64,000 nucleotides of DNA. It comes from Maridesulfovibrio ferrireducens (GTDB lineage Bacteria > Desulfobacterota > Desulfovibrionia > Desulfovibrionales > Desulfovibrionaceae). Position numbers and translations under genes: made by a program. The stretch is taken from NCBI RefSeq assembly GCF_900101105.1, contig NZ_FNGA01000004.1, positions 248,001 through 312,000 of the forward strand. Reading direction: 5' to 3'. Below the pieces are notes generated by a model. It saw only the letters and a program-made list of their open reading frames with translations. It was not told the origin of the DNA and did no database searches. Each line of letters starts with the position of its first letter. Within the stretch, counting starts at the first letter, position 1. Positions 1-8,730 of this stretch are shown piece by piece.

Positions 1-1391
1 TCCGAAGTTTGGTTTTCTTCGGATTTACTTTCTTCAGTTTCAGTTTCTACAACTGAGACATCTTCGGTTTCTTCTTCGGGAACATTTGCTTTTCCCTCAG
101 CTTCTTCCAGAGATGCTTGTTTGATTCTCAAAGATTCTTCCATGTAAGATTCTTCATCTTCACCCATGCCAAGCAGCTTAATTGCTGATTTGATATCGGC
201 TACTTTTGAAGGAGTCATATTCTCAATTGTCATGAGAATTTCTTCAGAAGCTCTGGCAATCTGATTGACGGTCTCGAAACCGGCTGAAATAAAGTTATCA
301 AGATTTATTTCAGCAACGCTTGCAAGCTGGTCCATTCCTTTGCTTGCTGCGTTCATTTCGCCGTAGCGGCTCTCGGTGAATATATCAATTTTCCAACCGA
401 GCAGTCTTGATGCCAACTTAACGTTTTGTCCTTTACGGCCAATTGCAACAGTAAGCTGGTCGTCAGGAACAACCACTTCAAGAATTTTTTCATCATCATC
501 AACGGCAATTCTGGAAATAATAGCAGGTGAAAGTGCATTCTGGGCATAGACAGCAATGTCCTGACTCCAGACTACGATATCAATTCTTTCACCACGGAGT
601 TCCTGAACTATGTTCTGGATGCGGGAACCGCGAATACCTACGCAAGCTCCTACAGGATCAACATCTCTGTCCAGTGAGTTAACAGCAACTTTGGCCCGGA
701 GACCTGGATCACGGGCTACACCCATAATTTTTACTGTATCATCGTCAACTTCAGGAACTTCTCTCTTGAAAAGTGCGGTCATGTAATCAGGGTGAGAACG
801 GGACACAGTTATCTGAGGTCCGCGTGCTTCTTTCTGTACATCAATGAGGAAAGCCTGAACTCTGTCTCCGCGTTTGTATCTTTCGCGGGGAATCTGCTCG
901 TTTTTAGGCAGAACGGCTTCAGTGCGTCCCAAGTTGATAATCCAACCGGAACGGTCTCTGCGCTGAATAATACCGCTGACGATTTCGTTTTTGCGGGATT
1001 TATATTCATCGTAGATAATTTCCTGTTCAGCATCACGCATGCGCTGAATAATTACCTGCTTTGCGGATTGAGCTGCGATTCTTCCAAGATCTTCGATTTT
1101 GAGCTTAAAGCCCATTTCGTCGTCGACCTGAACATTCGGATCATGTTCTTTAGCTTCTGAAAGGACGATTTCGCTTATCTCGTCAGTTACTTCTTCAGCA
1201 ACTACTTTAAACTGGTAAACTTCAATTTCACCGATATCTTCATTATAGTTGACTTCGATATCCATGGCGTCGCCATATTTGCGAGCCACAGAAGAACGAA
1301 CTGCTTCTTCAAGTGTATCTACCAGAAGATCTCTATCGATCCCACGGTCTTTGCTGATTTGATCGATCGCTTTTTTCAGTTCAGATCCCAT
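1..1391 (-). CDS. nusA: Transcription termination/antitermination factor NusA (3' end outside window)
   Basis: NusA binds RNA polymerase and nascent RNA and controls pausing, termination and antitermination. The 463 codons visible begin MGSELKKAIDQISKDRGI at 1391 and show the N-terminal polymerase-binding domain (about 1-125), an S1 domain (about 135-200), and two KH domains marked by VGACVGIRGSRIQNI and AIGRKGQNVKLASRL. The C-terminal part visible before the window edge is a Glu/Ser/Thr-rich tail. The start codon is preceded on the minus strand by GGAGG at about 1397-1401. rimP lies 75 bases upstream in the same direction, the usual rimP-nusA-infB operon order. The stop codon lies to the left of position 1. 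Confidence 0.95.
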   Translation of the reverse strand, partial: MGSELKKAIDQISKDRGIDRDLLVDTLEEAVRSSVARKYGDAMDIEVNYNEDIGEIEVYQFKVVAEEVTDEISEIVLSEAKEHDPNVQVDDEMGFKLKIEDLGRIAAQSAKQVIIQRMRDAEQEIIYDEYKSRKNEIVSGIIQRRDRSGWIINLGRTEAVLPKNEQIPRERYKRGDRVQAFLIDVQKEARGPQITVSRSHPDYMTALFKREVPEVDDDTVKIMGVARDPGLRAKVAVNSLDRDVDPVGACVGIRGSRIQNIVQELRGERIDIVVWSQDIAVYAQNALSPAIISRIAVDDDEKILEVVVPDDQLTVAIGRKGQNVKLASRLLGWKIDIFTESRYGEMNAASKGMDQLASVAEINLDNFISAGFETVNQIARASEEILMTIENMTPSKVADIKSAIKLLGMGEDEESYMEESLRIKQASLEEAEGKANVPEEETEDVSVVETETEESKSEENQTS

Positions 1392-1466
1392 GTCGCTCCT
1401 CCGCTTCGGTACATTGTTCAAGGCATATAACGCGTACCGGCAAGCCAAATAATTGCCTGATTTGTA

Positions 1467-1934
1467 TTATTTAAACTCGTGAATGAGTTTTGCTTTTCTA
1501 ATTCTGTCCCATTCCAGTTTGACAGGCTCTTCCTGATCTGCAAGCTGGAGCACTAAACCTTCATCGTCGGTTTCGATTAAAATTCCGCGAAAGTTTTTAC
1601 GCTCTTCAAATGACATGATGAGTGCAACTTCCAATTTTTTACCGATGTTGGCTGCAACCTGTTCAGGTTTGAAAAATTTGCGTTCTAATCCCGGAGAGGA
1701 AACCTCTAAAACGTATGCGTTGTCGATAACTTCTTCAACTTCAAGCATAAGTCCTATTTCTCTGCTCACCTTGGCGCACTGATCAATGCTGACACCCGAC
1801 TCGTTTTCAATATAAATGATTACGGTCGGACGGTTTGCGGAGGTCACTTCAACACCCCAAAGTGAAAGTCCCATGGCACCGAGTGCAGGTTCCACGAAAT
1901 CACTTATTTTCTTGGCTAATGAGCCTTGCTCCAC
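1467..1934 (-). CDS. rimP: Ribosome maturation factor RimP
   Basis: RimP assists 30S subunit maturation. I place the start at the GTG at 1934 (V-E-Q-G-S-L-A-K), preceded by GGGGAT, giving 155 residues, the normal length for the family. An upstream in-frame ATG at 2000 would add 22 residues that run through a terminator hairpin, so it is unlikely. Visible family features are the N-terminal GLSLWGVEV and IYIENESGVSIDQCAKVSREI segments and VLEVSSPGLERKF, followed by the C-terminal SH3-like half. It is the first gene of the leftward rimP-nusA operon. A leader RNA with a terminator precedes it, so expression may depend on readthrough. Confidence 0.93.
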   Translation of the reverse strand: MEQGSLAKKISDFVEPALGAMGLSLWGVEVTSANRPTVIIYIENESGVSIDQCAKVSREIGLMLEVEEVIDNAYVLEVSSPGLERKFFKPEQVAANIGKKLEVALIMSFEERKNFRGILIETDDEGLVLQLADQEEPVKLEWDRIRKAKLIHEFK

Positions 1935-1972
1935 GATAATCCCCGTTTTTATTGTCGCTTGGCGACCAAAAT

Positions 1973-2000
1973 AAAAAAAGTGGACCCGAAAAAGGCCCAC
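1973..2000 (-). terminator. Rho-independent terminator ahead of rimP
   Basis: On the minus strand a 7-bp stem (GTGGGCC with GGTCCAC, one G-U pair, 2000-1980) is followed by seven T (1979-1973). It lies between a plausible promoter and rimP, so it either ends a small RNA or acts as an attenuator for the rimP-nusA operon. Confidence 0.65.
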
Positions 2001-2130
2001 CTCAGCATCTTAAACCCAACAAAAAGGTTACAGTATGAGGCCTGATGCGGAGTGAAGAGGTGTGCCAAGCTTCTTTTACGAAGTATATTGTTCACCAAAT
2101 AACAAACTCTGAGATACACCCGCACCGAGG
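1973..2130 (-). ncRNA. Candidate structured leader or small RNA upstream of rimP
   Basis: A predicted transcript of about 155 nt starts after the promoter at 2164-2136 and ends at the terminator at 1973. It has no good open reading frame. Its ends can pair (CCUCGG at 2130-2125 with CUGAGG at 2005-2000, one G-U pair), and an inner hairpin (GGTG...CACC enclosing CTTC...GAAG) can form. Length, closing stem and terminator would suit a 6S-like RNA or an attenuating leader, but no diagnostic motif was recognised, so the class is open. Confidence 0.35.
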
Positions 2131-2135
2131 ACAGC

Positions 2136-2164
2136 AACTTAGGCGTATCGATTTGCAATGTCAA
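2136..2164 (-). promoter_or_regulatory. Probable sigma-70 promoter for the rimP leader
   Basis: On the minus strand a perfect -35 TTGACA (2164-2159) is followed after 17 bases by TAAGTT (2141-2136), a weak -10. Transcription would start near 2130 and enter the structured leader and the rimP-nusA operon. Confidence 0.5.
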
Positions 2165-2396
2165 GCCTTGTGATTTTTAAAGCTGAGAGGCTTTTGGTAC
2201 TGTGGGAGAGTCTTTTTACTCAGTCCGGGTATCTTGTAGAATTAATACCATATAAGATAGGCTTACAGCAAATCATATTCGCAAGTGTAAATTGTAGGGG
2301 ATTTATCATTATTTTAAGACTAGCTTGATGATTTGACTTGTTTGGATCATGTGTTATTTTATAAGTAGATATACTTAAATAAAAAGCGGGTGAACT

Positions 2397-2669
2397 ATGC
2401 CTATTCTTACAGATAATATTATAGCAGGGCCAGCAGGGCACATCACAGCCGGACCAGCCGGGTCTTTTACCGCGGGTGGTCCCGGTGTTGTTATAGCAGG
2501 GCCGGCAGGTCATGTTCAAATTTTACCGGCGACTCAAGGTGTAAGAAGTGCTGATGCCACCATGGCCTTCGAAGTTTTGGATGCGACTCAGGGTTTTCAG
2601 GGCGCGGACGCAACTCAGGCTATTTTCCCGGAATCATCTGTCGGGGTTGTTATTCATTATACCGCCTGA
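2397..2669 (+). CDS. Small Gly/Pro-repeat protein of unknown function
   Basis: This 90-residue protein was not recognised. Residues 8-40 hold four imperfect copies of an IAGPAGH-like unit (IIAGPAGHI, TAGPAGSF, TAGGPGVV, IAGPAGHV). Residues 45-75 hold three DATQ/ATQG-containing units (PATQGV, DATQGF, DATQAI). There is no signal peptide, cysteine or long hydrophobic helix. The start follows a GGGTGA ribosome-site-like stretch, and a strong terminator follows 30 bases after the stop, so it appears to be a single-gene transcript. It sits between the rimP leader and the flagellar operon without evident link to either. The repeats argue for a real coding sequence. Confidence 0.5.
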   Translation: MPILTDNIIAGPAGHITAGPAGSFTAGGPGVVIAGPAGHVQILPATQGVRSADATMAFEVLDATQGFQGADATQAIFPESSVGVVIHYTA

Positions 2670-2698
2670 TTATATCCCCATAAATATGTTTTGAACTG

Positions 2699-2734
2699 TC
2701 CCGGTTGAGTTAACGCTCAACCGGGATTTTTTTA
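2699..2734 (+). terminator. Strong rho-independent terminator
   Basis: An 11-bp perfect stem (TCCCGGTTGAG at 2699-2709 with CTCAACCGGGA at 2716-2726) with a short loop is followed by seven T. It closes the transcript of the small repeat protein and insulates the flagellar operon. Confidence 0.9.
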
Positions 2735-2795
2735 TTCAAAATCATTCTTCTCACTCTTCATACCTCATCATCTGATTTTTATCTTTTGTTCATAT

Positions 2796-2811
2796 TGGCC
2801 TGCTGTTTGCA
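2796..2811 (+). promoter_or_regulatory. Sigma-54 (-24/-12) promoter of the flagellar operon
   Basis: TGGCCTGCTGTTTGCA has GG (2797-2798) and GC (2809-2810) separated by exactly ten bases, matching the sigma-54 consensus TGGCAC-N5-TTGC. It lies about 40 bases ahead of flgF, right for the 5' end of the flgF-flgL operon. Sigma-54 control needs an enhancer-binding activator, which is not coded in this window. Confidence 0.75.
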
Positions 2812-2851
2812 AGTACAGTTGCAAGCAATCGCCTTTTTTAGGAGAAAAGAT

Positions 2852-3619
2852 ATGCAAACCAGTACATTTAGTGCCCTTTTTGGGGCCATGTCCAACGAAC
2901 ACAGGGTCAATATCAGCGCCAATAATTTGGCGAACGTGAATACTACAGGCTTTAAACGGGACACCTGCGCTTTCGAAGACACTTTTGTTAAATTTGCTCA
3001 CGATTACGTTGTGGATGCAAAGCCGTTCATACGGGATAAAAACTTGTTTCCGGAGCCTAAAATAATGGCCCGTCCAAGATTGTCTGAAGAAGTAATAGAT
3101 ATGTCTCAAGGCTCTTTTCAAAAAACCGGTAACTCACTTGATTTCGCTATCAGGGGTGACGGATTTTTCAAAGTTCAGAAGGACGGAGGCGAGTTTTACA
3201 CTCGTAACGGTGTATTTACTCTTTCTCCTGAAGGAAACCTGATGACTGAGCAGGGTTATCCTGTGATGGCTTCCGGGGGTGTTGTGGCGATCCCTCCAAG
3301 GGCTGAAGTTACAGTTGATGGAACCGGAGTTATCCGGGCGAACGGGGAGGAGCTTGCGCAGCTTGATTTTGTTGAGGCTGTAGACCCTCGAACCGTAAAG
3401 AAAGAGGGTGAAAATTTGTACACAATCGGCGGAGAGGTTCTTCCTGGAACCGGAGATATTCTTCAAGGGTTTATTGAAAAATCAAACGTTGAAGTTGTAA
3501 CTGAAATGGTCTCTATGATCGAATGTCAGCGCAGCTTTGAAATGTATCAGAAAATGATTTCCGGCACTGATGAGCTTGACAAGAAGGTCATTCAGCAAGT
3601 CGGTCGATCAGCAATGTAA
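2852..3619 (+). CDS. flgF: Flagellar proximal rod protein FlgF
   Basis: FlgF forms part of the proximal rod and is exported through the flagellar type III system. The start at 2852 (MQTSTFSALFGAM) is chosen because AGGAG lies at 2840-2844; an upstream in-frame ATG at 2786 lies ahead of the sigma-54 promoter. The 255-residue protein has the N-terminal rod-family signature ISANNLANVNTTGFKRD (about residues 23-39), the central GNSLDFAIRGDGFFKV, and the C-terminal NVEVVTEMVSMIECQRSFE with ISGTDELDKK. It is the first gene of the operon, 17 bases ahead of flgG. Confidence 0.93.
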   Translation: MQTSTFSALFGAMSNEHRVNISANNLANVNTTGFKRDTCAFEDTFVKFAHDYVVDAKPFIRDKNLFPEPKIMARPRLSEEVIDMSQGSFQKTGNSLDFAIRGDGFFKVQKDGGEFYTRNGVFTLSPEGNLMTEQGYPVMASGGVVAIPPRAEVTVDGTGVIRANGEELAQLDFVEAVDPRTVKKEGENLYTIGGEVLPGTGDILQGFIEKSNVEVVTEMVSMIECQRSFEMYQKMISGTDELDKKVIQQVGRSAM

Positions 3620-3636
3620 CATAGGGGGATAGAGTT

Positions 3637-4419
3637 ATGATGCGTTCTCTTTGGACAGCGGCAACAGGAATGGTTGCACAGCAGACCCATATTGATGTTC
3701 TTTCGAATAACCTTGCCAACGTAAATACTCAGGGTTTTAAGAAAAGCAGGGTTGAGTTTGAGGATTTGATGTACCAGACCATGCAAATTGCCGGAACTCA
3801 GGTTCAGGGTGGCAACAGGCTTCCTACAGGTATGCAGATTGGTATGGGTGTTAAGGAAGTAAGTATCCATAAATTTTTTAGTCAGGGTTCTTTTGAAAAT
3901 ACTGGGAACCCGTTGGATTTGGCAATTGAAGGACGTGGTTTTTTCCGTATCGATCATAATGGAGAGGATGGTTATACCCGCGCCGGAGCATTTAAACTTG
4001 ATAATGAAGGGCGTGTTGTAACCTCTAACGGATATGCACTCCAGCCTGAATTTGTTGTTCCGCCTGAAGCTGTTAACGTTGTTGTCTCTGAAAAAGGACA
4101 TATGGCAGCTCTTGATAAGAACGGTATTGAATTGGCGTCATCTGATATTCCTGTTTATGATTTTATCAATGAAGCCGGACTTAATGCTATCGGTAAAAAT
4201 CTCTATGTGACAACTGAAGCTTCCGGTGCGCCAGTAGAAGGTGTCCCCGGAGATGATAGGTTCGGAACCATTTCTCAGGGGTATCTTGAAGGGTCAAACG
4301 TGGAATTGGTAGATGAAATGGTAGGACTTATTGTCGGACAGAGAGCTTATGAAACTAACTCTAAAGTTCTGACAACTTCAGATTCTATGCTTCAGACCGC
4401 AATTAATGTGAAAAGATAA
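3637..4419 (+). CDS. flgG: Flagellar distal rod protein FlgG
   Basis: FlgG builds the distal rod crossing the periplasm. The protein of 260 residues begins MMRSLWTAATGM, has LSNNLANVNTQGFKK at about 22-36, GNPLDLAIEGRGFF at mid-length, and ends NVELVDEMVGLIVGQRAYE ... LTTSDSMLQTAINVKR, as expected for a full-length FlgG. GGGGGA lies seven bases before the start; the second ATG at 3640 is an alternative. flgF precedes and flgA follows in the same operon. Confidence 0.95.
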   Translation: MMRSLWTAATGMVAQQTHIDVLSNNLANVNTQGFKKSRVEFEDLMYQTMQIAGTQVQGGNRLPTGMQIGMGVKEVSIHKFFSQGSFENTGNPLDLAIEGRGFFRIDHNGEDGYTRAGAFKLDNEGRVVTSNGYALQPEFVVPPEAVNVVVSEKGHMAALDKNGIELASSDIPVYDFINEAGLNAIGKNLYVTTEASGAPVEGVPGDDRFGTISQGYLEGSNVELVDEMVGLIVGQRAYETNSKVLTTSDSMLQTAINVKR

Positions 4420-4490
4420 ACCGGGTGAAGGGTAATGTCGTCTTTAGGCGGGATTACTTGATTTCTCCTGCTCGGAACAGGGTGGTACTT

Positions 4491-5498
4491 ATGACGTTTG
4501 CAGAAAGATATATAAACCTTAGCAGAGCATCAGTAATGTTTCTGGTAATAGCAGCTATGGCCGTTCTGGCTGTTACTTCTGCTGATGCGGCAACAAAGGA
4601 AAATAATGATTGGCGTATAGTCATCAAGTCTGCTGCAACTGTTGACGGTCCGAGAGTCAGGCTTGGAGATGTTGCTGATTTTTATGGCAATCTTCCGGCG
4701 GAAACTAAAAGAGATCTCTCACAAGTTGAGTTATGGAATGCTCCGCCCAGAGGACGCAAAGCTATAAGTGTTAACCGTACGAAACTGAAAGTCATTTTAA
4801 AGCACTATCTCGGTGATATGATCTCAAATTGCGTACTTCCTGCTACTTTGACTATTCAGTCGGGCGGTAAGGTTATGAGCGGTGCAGAGCTTCAACGAGT
4901 GGTTGTCAAAGTCTTGACTCCTCATGCCAGAGCTTTTGATGGTAATTACAAATTCAGAGATTTCAAACTGCCGGATCATCTTTTTTATTCTGATGAAATG
5001 GACAGTTTGAAAGTTCAAATGCCGCGGAATTTGAAGCCTGGAAATAATTCTTTCAGAATGGAAATAGTCAGCGTCGACGGACAGGTTTTGCGTAATTTGT
5101 CCGGTAGTGTGTTTATGGATCTTTGGAAGCCTGTTCCTTGTCCGGTTCGCCCCCTGAATCGTAAGGAAATACTTACACCAGACCTGATTACTTGGAAAAA
5201 TCAAAATATGGCTCATATGGGTGACAGGGCTTGGGATGGCAAAGGCGGTCCTTGGAGAGTCAGGGTTCCTATCGGAACCGGACAGCCTATTATGAAGTCT
5301 TCCATTGAGCCTGCTCCGGTCATCGCACGCGGGGATAAAGTCTCCTTAGTTTTTCAAAGTGCTCACCTGCGTTTGACTACTCCCGTCGAGTCATTAGAGG
5401 ACGGAGGAGTTGGGCAGACTATAACGGTACGCAATTTGCAAACTAAAAGAAAAGTTATTGCTAAAGTTCTCAACGCTCAGACTGTTTCAGTCAGGTAA
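4491..5498 (+). CDS. flgA: P-ring assembly chaperone FlgA
   Basis: FlgA is a periplasmic chaperone that helps FlgI assemble into the P ring. I prefer the ATG at 4491, preceded by GGGTGG, giving 335 residues; a GTG at 4425 would add 22. Residues 15-33 form a signal peptide (VMFLVIAAMAVLAVT then SADA). The C-terminal 110 residues form the SAF-type domain, with RPLNRKEILTPDLITW, PIGTGQPIMKSSIE and GDKVSLVFQSAHLRLTT. It lies in the same operon as its client flgI. Confidence 0.85.
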   Translation: MTFAERYINLSRASVMFLVIAAMAVLAVTSADAATKENNDWRIVIKSAATVDGPRVRLGDVADFYGNLPAETKRDLSQVELWNAPPRGRKAISVNRTKLKVILKHYLGDMISNCVLPATLTIQSGGKVMSGAELQRVVVKVLTPHARAFDGNYKFRDFKLPDHLFYSDEMDSLKVQMPRNLKPGNNSFRMEIVSVDGQVLRNLSGSVFMDLWKPVPCPVRPLNRKEILTPDLITWKNQNMAHMGDRAWDGKGGPWRVRVPIGTGQPIMKSSIEPAPVIARGDKVSLVFQSAHLRLTTPVESLEDGGVGQTITVRNLQTKRKVIAKVLNAQTVSVR

Positions 5499-5519
5499 GT
5501 AACAGTGGAGGAAGGAAAA

Positions 5520-6218
5520 ATGAAAAAATCAGTATTGGCAGTTTCGCTATTAATAATCCTTAGTGCCGGATGCACACCTGCCAAGCAGACCCCAACACCT
5601 ATGCCGGTTATGACTCCGCCAGTATCTTACGAACCGGAAGTGTTGAATAATCCGGGATCTCTCTTTTTACCTTCAAATTCAGAATATCTTTTTGATGACA
5701 ACAGAGCTCGCAGAATCGGCGATATAGTTGTTGTGACTGTTACTGAAATCAGCAAGGGCAAGCATACTTCGAATTCAAAAGCTGAGCGTGAAAATAAAAC
5801 AGGTATGAGCGTCTCGAATTTCTACGGGGGTCCTTTAGCTGTAGTTGATGCTTTCAACCTTAAGGGAAATGCCGGAGATACTCCGCTTATCGGCTCTGAT
5901 ACTTCCAACAAATTTAAAAGTACCGGCGAAACAAAGAATGAGTCGACTCTCACAGCTTCTGTTGCCTGCCGGATAGTTAGAATTCTTCCCGGCAATGTCA
6001 TGCAGGTTGAAGGAGCAAGACAGGTCAGAATTAATGAAGAAACACAGGTTCTGGTTGTTCGCGGTCTGCTCAGGCAGAGAGATATCGGCCCCAGCAACAC
6101 TGTGCAGTCCAGTTATCTTGCAGATGCTCAGATTGAAGTCTACGGACGCGGCATTCTTGCAGATAAGCAGAGACCCGGATGGCTCTCAAGAATTCTTGAT
6201 AACGTATGGCCTTTCTAG
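5520..6218 (+). CDS. flgH: Flagellar L-ring lipoprotein FlgH
   Basis: FlgH forms the outer-membrane L ring. The start at 5520 (MKKSVLAVSLL) is chosen because GAGGAAGG lies just before it and because it gives a clean lipoprotein signal with lipobox LSAGC, Cys at residue 18. The mature part has GSLFLPSNSEYLFDDNRA, RRIGDIVVVTV and, near the C terminus, VVRGLLRQRDIGPSNTV, typical of the family. Length is 232 residues, the usual size. flgI follows 60 bases later. Confidence 0.94.
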   Translation: MKKSVLAVSLLIILSAGCTPAKQTPTPMPVMTPPVSYEPEVLNNPGSLFLPSNSEYLFDDNRARRIGDIVVVTVTEISKGKHTSNSKAERENKTGMSVSNFYGGPLAVVDAFNLKGNAGDTPLIGSDTSNKFKSTGETKNESTLTASVACRIVRILPGNVMQVEGARQVRINEETQVLVVRGLLRQRDIGPSNTVQSSYLADAQIEVYGRGILADKQRPGWLSRILDNVWPF

Positions 6219-6278
6219 TCAGCATAATATTTTCAGCAGTTTAATTTCGAGTCAAAGTTGACCAAACCGGAGGATAAG

Positions 6279-7412
6279 ATGAAACGCGGTAATAGGATGA
6301 ACAATATATCAGCAGGGTTTACGGCAACCATACTGCTTTTGTTCGTCATATTTATGCACGCACAGCCGGTAGAAGCTGTCCGTTTGAAGGATATTTCTTC
6401 TTTCAGCGGTGTGCGTGACAATGCTCTGGTCGGATACGGTCTTGTTGTCGGTCTTTCGGGCACCGGTGACGGATCTAATTCAGCTTTCACGATTACCTCC
6501 ATGATGAACATGCTCGAAAAAATGGGTGTGCAGGTTGATCGCAGCTCCATCAAGCCCAAGAACGTTGCGGCGGTAATGGTAACTGCTAAAATGCCGGTAT
6601 CTGCCAAGCCCGGCGCACCGCTTGATGTAACAATTTCATCCATCGGTGACTCTAAAAGTCTTTTCGGCGGAGTGCTGCTGCTTACACCTCTTAAAGGTAT
6701 AGACGGAAATGTTTATGCCTTGGCACAAGGAGCACTTACTGTAGGTGGTTTTTCGGCCACCGGTGAAGCCGCAACTGCTTCGAAGAACGTCGTAACTGTT
6801 GCCCGAATTCCTAACGGGGCAACAATTGAAAGATCAGTTTCTTTTACCTTTAATAAGCAGAGAAAGATTACCATCAATCTCGGTATGTCAGATTTCGGAA
6901 CCATCATGCAGGTTGTTAAAAGGATAAATACTGCTATCGGCGGGAAATACGCTACAGCAGTTGATGCTTCAACTGTCGATCTTGCCATCCCTGATAATTT
7001 CAGAGGAAATATGGTTCCTTTGATGGCTTCTCTTGAGAATCTTGAAATCAGCCCGGATGTAAAAGCGAAAGTCGTGGTTGATGAAAAGACAGGCACAGTT
7101 GTTCTTGGACGTAACGTACGCCTGACCAAGGTCGCAATCGCTCACGGAAACTTGCAGGTTATCATTGCTGAAGGCGCAGATGTCAGCCAGCCCGGTCCGT
7201 TTGCTCCTGAAGGTGCTCAAACAGTCACCACTCCTGAAACAGACTTACAGGTTGAAGAAGATAATAACAGGCTGATGCTTGTTGAAGGTGCCACCTTGCA
7301 GGAACTGGTTGACGGATTAAATGCTATCGGCGCAACCCCGCGTGACCTCATATCCATTCTCAGGACAATGAAGGTTGCCGGAGCACTGCACGCAGAACTG
7401 GAGGTCATATAA
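6279..7412 (+). CDS. flgI: Flagellar P-ring protein FlgI
   Basis: FlgI forms the periplasmic P ring around the rod. The start at 6279 ([10 protein letters not shown]) has GGAGG at 6269-6273; the upstream ATG in the same frame lacks a ribosome site. A signal peptide ends near residue 34 (PVEA-VRLKD). The 377-residue protein shows [29 protein letters not shown] and the conserved C-terminal [20 protein letters not shown]. It ends one base before the flgJ start. Confidence 0.95.
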   Translation: MKRGNRMNNISAGFTATILLLFVIFMHAQPVEAVRLKDISSFSGVRDNALVGYGLVVGLSGTGDGSNSAFTITSMMNMLEKMGVQVDRSSIKPKNVAAVMVTAKMPVSAKPGAPLDVTISSIGDSKSLFGGVLLLTPLKGIDGNVYALAQGALTVGGFSATGEAATASKNVVTVARIPNGATIERSVSFTFNKQRKITINLGMSDFGTIMQVVKRINTAIGGKYATAVDASTVDLAIPDNFRGNMVPLMASLENLEISPDVKAKVVVDEKTGTVVLGRNVRLTKVAIAHGNLQVIIAEGADVSQPGPFAPEGAQTVTTPETDLQVEEDNNRLMLVEGATLQELVDGLNAIGATPRDLISILRTMKVAGALHAELEVI

Positions 7413-7413
7413 C

Positions 7414-8172
7414 ATGATTATCACCGGACATGATGCTGCTACAGCAAAAGCAAGTGCCGAAGGTCAGGAACTGCTTGGTTTTAAGAATCAATTGAATTCT
7501 CTTAATGACAAAATCTCAGGCGGCAAAGATGTCGAAGAAGGCCTCCGCACCGCATGTAAGAAGTTTGAAGCTGTCTTTATGGGTAAAATATGGAAGCAGA
7601 TGCGTAAGGGTGTTCAGAAGTCCGGTTATCTGAGCAATAAGTATGAAGATCAGTATACTTCAATGTTTGATAAAGATTTTTCGGAAAAGCTTGCTGATGG
7701 CGGCGGAATCGGACTCGGAGATATGCTCTATCAGCAGCTCAGGTCAAAGCTTGATAACGCCAGCAAAGCGACTCTTCCCGGAACCGGAAATTCTACAGGA
7801 CTTAAGACTCTTGATGAAGTAGGGCGCAAAGGTTCAAGGGAAGGTGATCATCTTAAAAAGAATGAAAATATCGGGGCTAACGGTGTTCCTGGAATTCCAC
7901 TTCCGAAGCCGGGGATTGCTCTGGATGACACAGATTTTCCTTTTGCTCATCAGGTTGAAAGAAAGCTGTCTCGTGAAATGGAAGCTATAAATGAAGAGAC
8001 TGAGTCCGGAACTGAAAAGTCCGCTGTGAAAGACGTTTCTTTTTTGAGCAGACCGGAAGCAATGGCCAGGATTGAAAATTTGGCTCGAAGAATTGAGATG
8101 GAGCATGACAAGAAAGTTTATGGAAAGGGAGTCACTGCTGACGAAATTGGCAGGAAACTTGCTGGTATATAA
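7414..8172 (+). CDS. flgJ: Rod-binding protein FlgJ (without muramidase domain)
   Basis: The N-terminal 110 residues match the FlgJ rod-capping domain: ACKKFEAVFMGKIWKQMRK, then YEDQYTSMFDKDFSEKLAD and IGLGDMLYQQL. The C-terminal half (about 120-252) is polar and lacks the glucosaminidase motifs of enteric FlgJ, so the peptidoglycan-cutting role must be served elsewhere. Such single-domain FlgJ proteins are common outside enterics. The start at 7414 has GGAGG at 7400-7404 inside the end of flgI. 252 residues. Confidence 0.8.
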   Translation: MIITGHDAATAKASAEGQELLGFKNQLNSLNDKISGGKDVEEGLRTACKKFEAVFMGKIWKQMRKGVQKSGYLSNKYEDQYTSMFDKDFSEKLADGGGIGLGDMLYQQLRSKLDNASKATLPGTGNSTGLKTLDEVGRKGSREGDHLKKNENIGANGVPGIPLPKPGIALDDTDFPFAHQVERKLSREMEAINEETESGTEKSAVKDVSFLSRPEAMARIENLARRIEMEHDKKVYGKGVTADEIGRKLAGI

Positions 8173-8250
8173 GTACAGGATTTGTAGATTAAAAAAGAAA
8201 AATTTATCAATCTTAATAAAAATAGATAGTTAGCCGCTGGGGGAGATGAA

Positions 8251-8730
8251 ATGATTAGACTCATACAGGAAAATATTAACAGACAGTCAAAGGCTGTGTT
8301 GTTGCTTTTCATGCTCCTTAAGGAAGAATTTTCCTTACTTATGAATAAAGATCCTCATGGAGTGACTAGAGTTGAGATGGTAATTCAGGAGCTTATGCGC
8401 CAGATTGCCTCTGAACGTATGTCTCTTAGAGGGTTAGTTCAAAAAGTTGACCCTGCTGCTAAGAGAATGAAAGAAATTTTGCCGGCACTTGCTGATGAGC
8501 AGAGAGAGAAAATTGAGGATCTGCTCGCCCTGATGGATACTCGTGAACAGGAGTGCGCGGTTCAGGCCACTAAGAATCAGCAGCTTGCACAGGCCTTGCT
8601 GGATCAGTCCTCTTCAATGCTTGATTTTTTGCATCGCGAAATAACACCTAAGAATCATAATGTTTACTCCGCTCGCGGGAGATATCAGAACGTAGCACCA
8701 CCAGCAACACTGATTAACGGGAGATTGTAA
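8251..8730 (+). CDS. flgN: FlgN-family export chaperone
   Basis: FlgN is the cytoplasmic chaperone for the hook-filament junction proteins FlgK and FlgL. The 159-residue protein is almost wholly helical and charged, with the family layout of an N-terminal helix pair (MIRLIQENINRQSKAVLLL ... FSLLMNKDPHGV), a long central coiled-coil region and a C-terminal disordered tail. GGGGGAG precedes the ATG. Its stop codon TAA overlaps the flgK ATG by one base, coupling chaperone and client translation. The assignment rests on length, helical pattern and position. Confidence 0.75.
   Translation: MIRLIQENINRQSKAVLLLFMLLKEEFSLLMNKDPHGVTRVEMVIQELMRQIASERMSLRGLVQKVDPAAKRMKEILPALADEQREKIEDLLALMDTREQECAVQATKNQQLAQALLDQSSSMLDFLHREITPKNHNVYSARGRYQNVAPPATLINGRL

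Noticed and set aside
2220-2519. 99-codon frame antisense to the small repeat protein
   Set aside because: Its repeats only mirror those of the plus-strand gene; no ribosome site, and it faces the promoter and terminator the wrong way.
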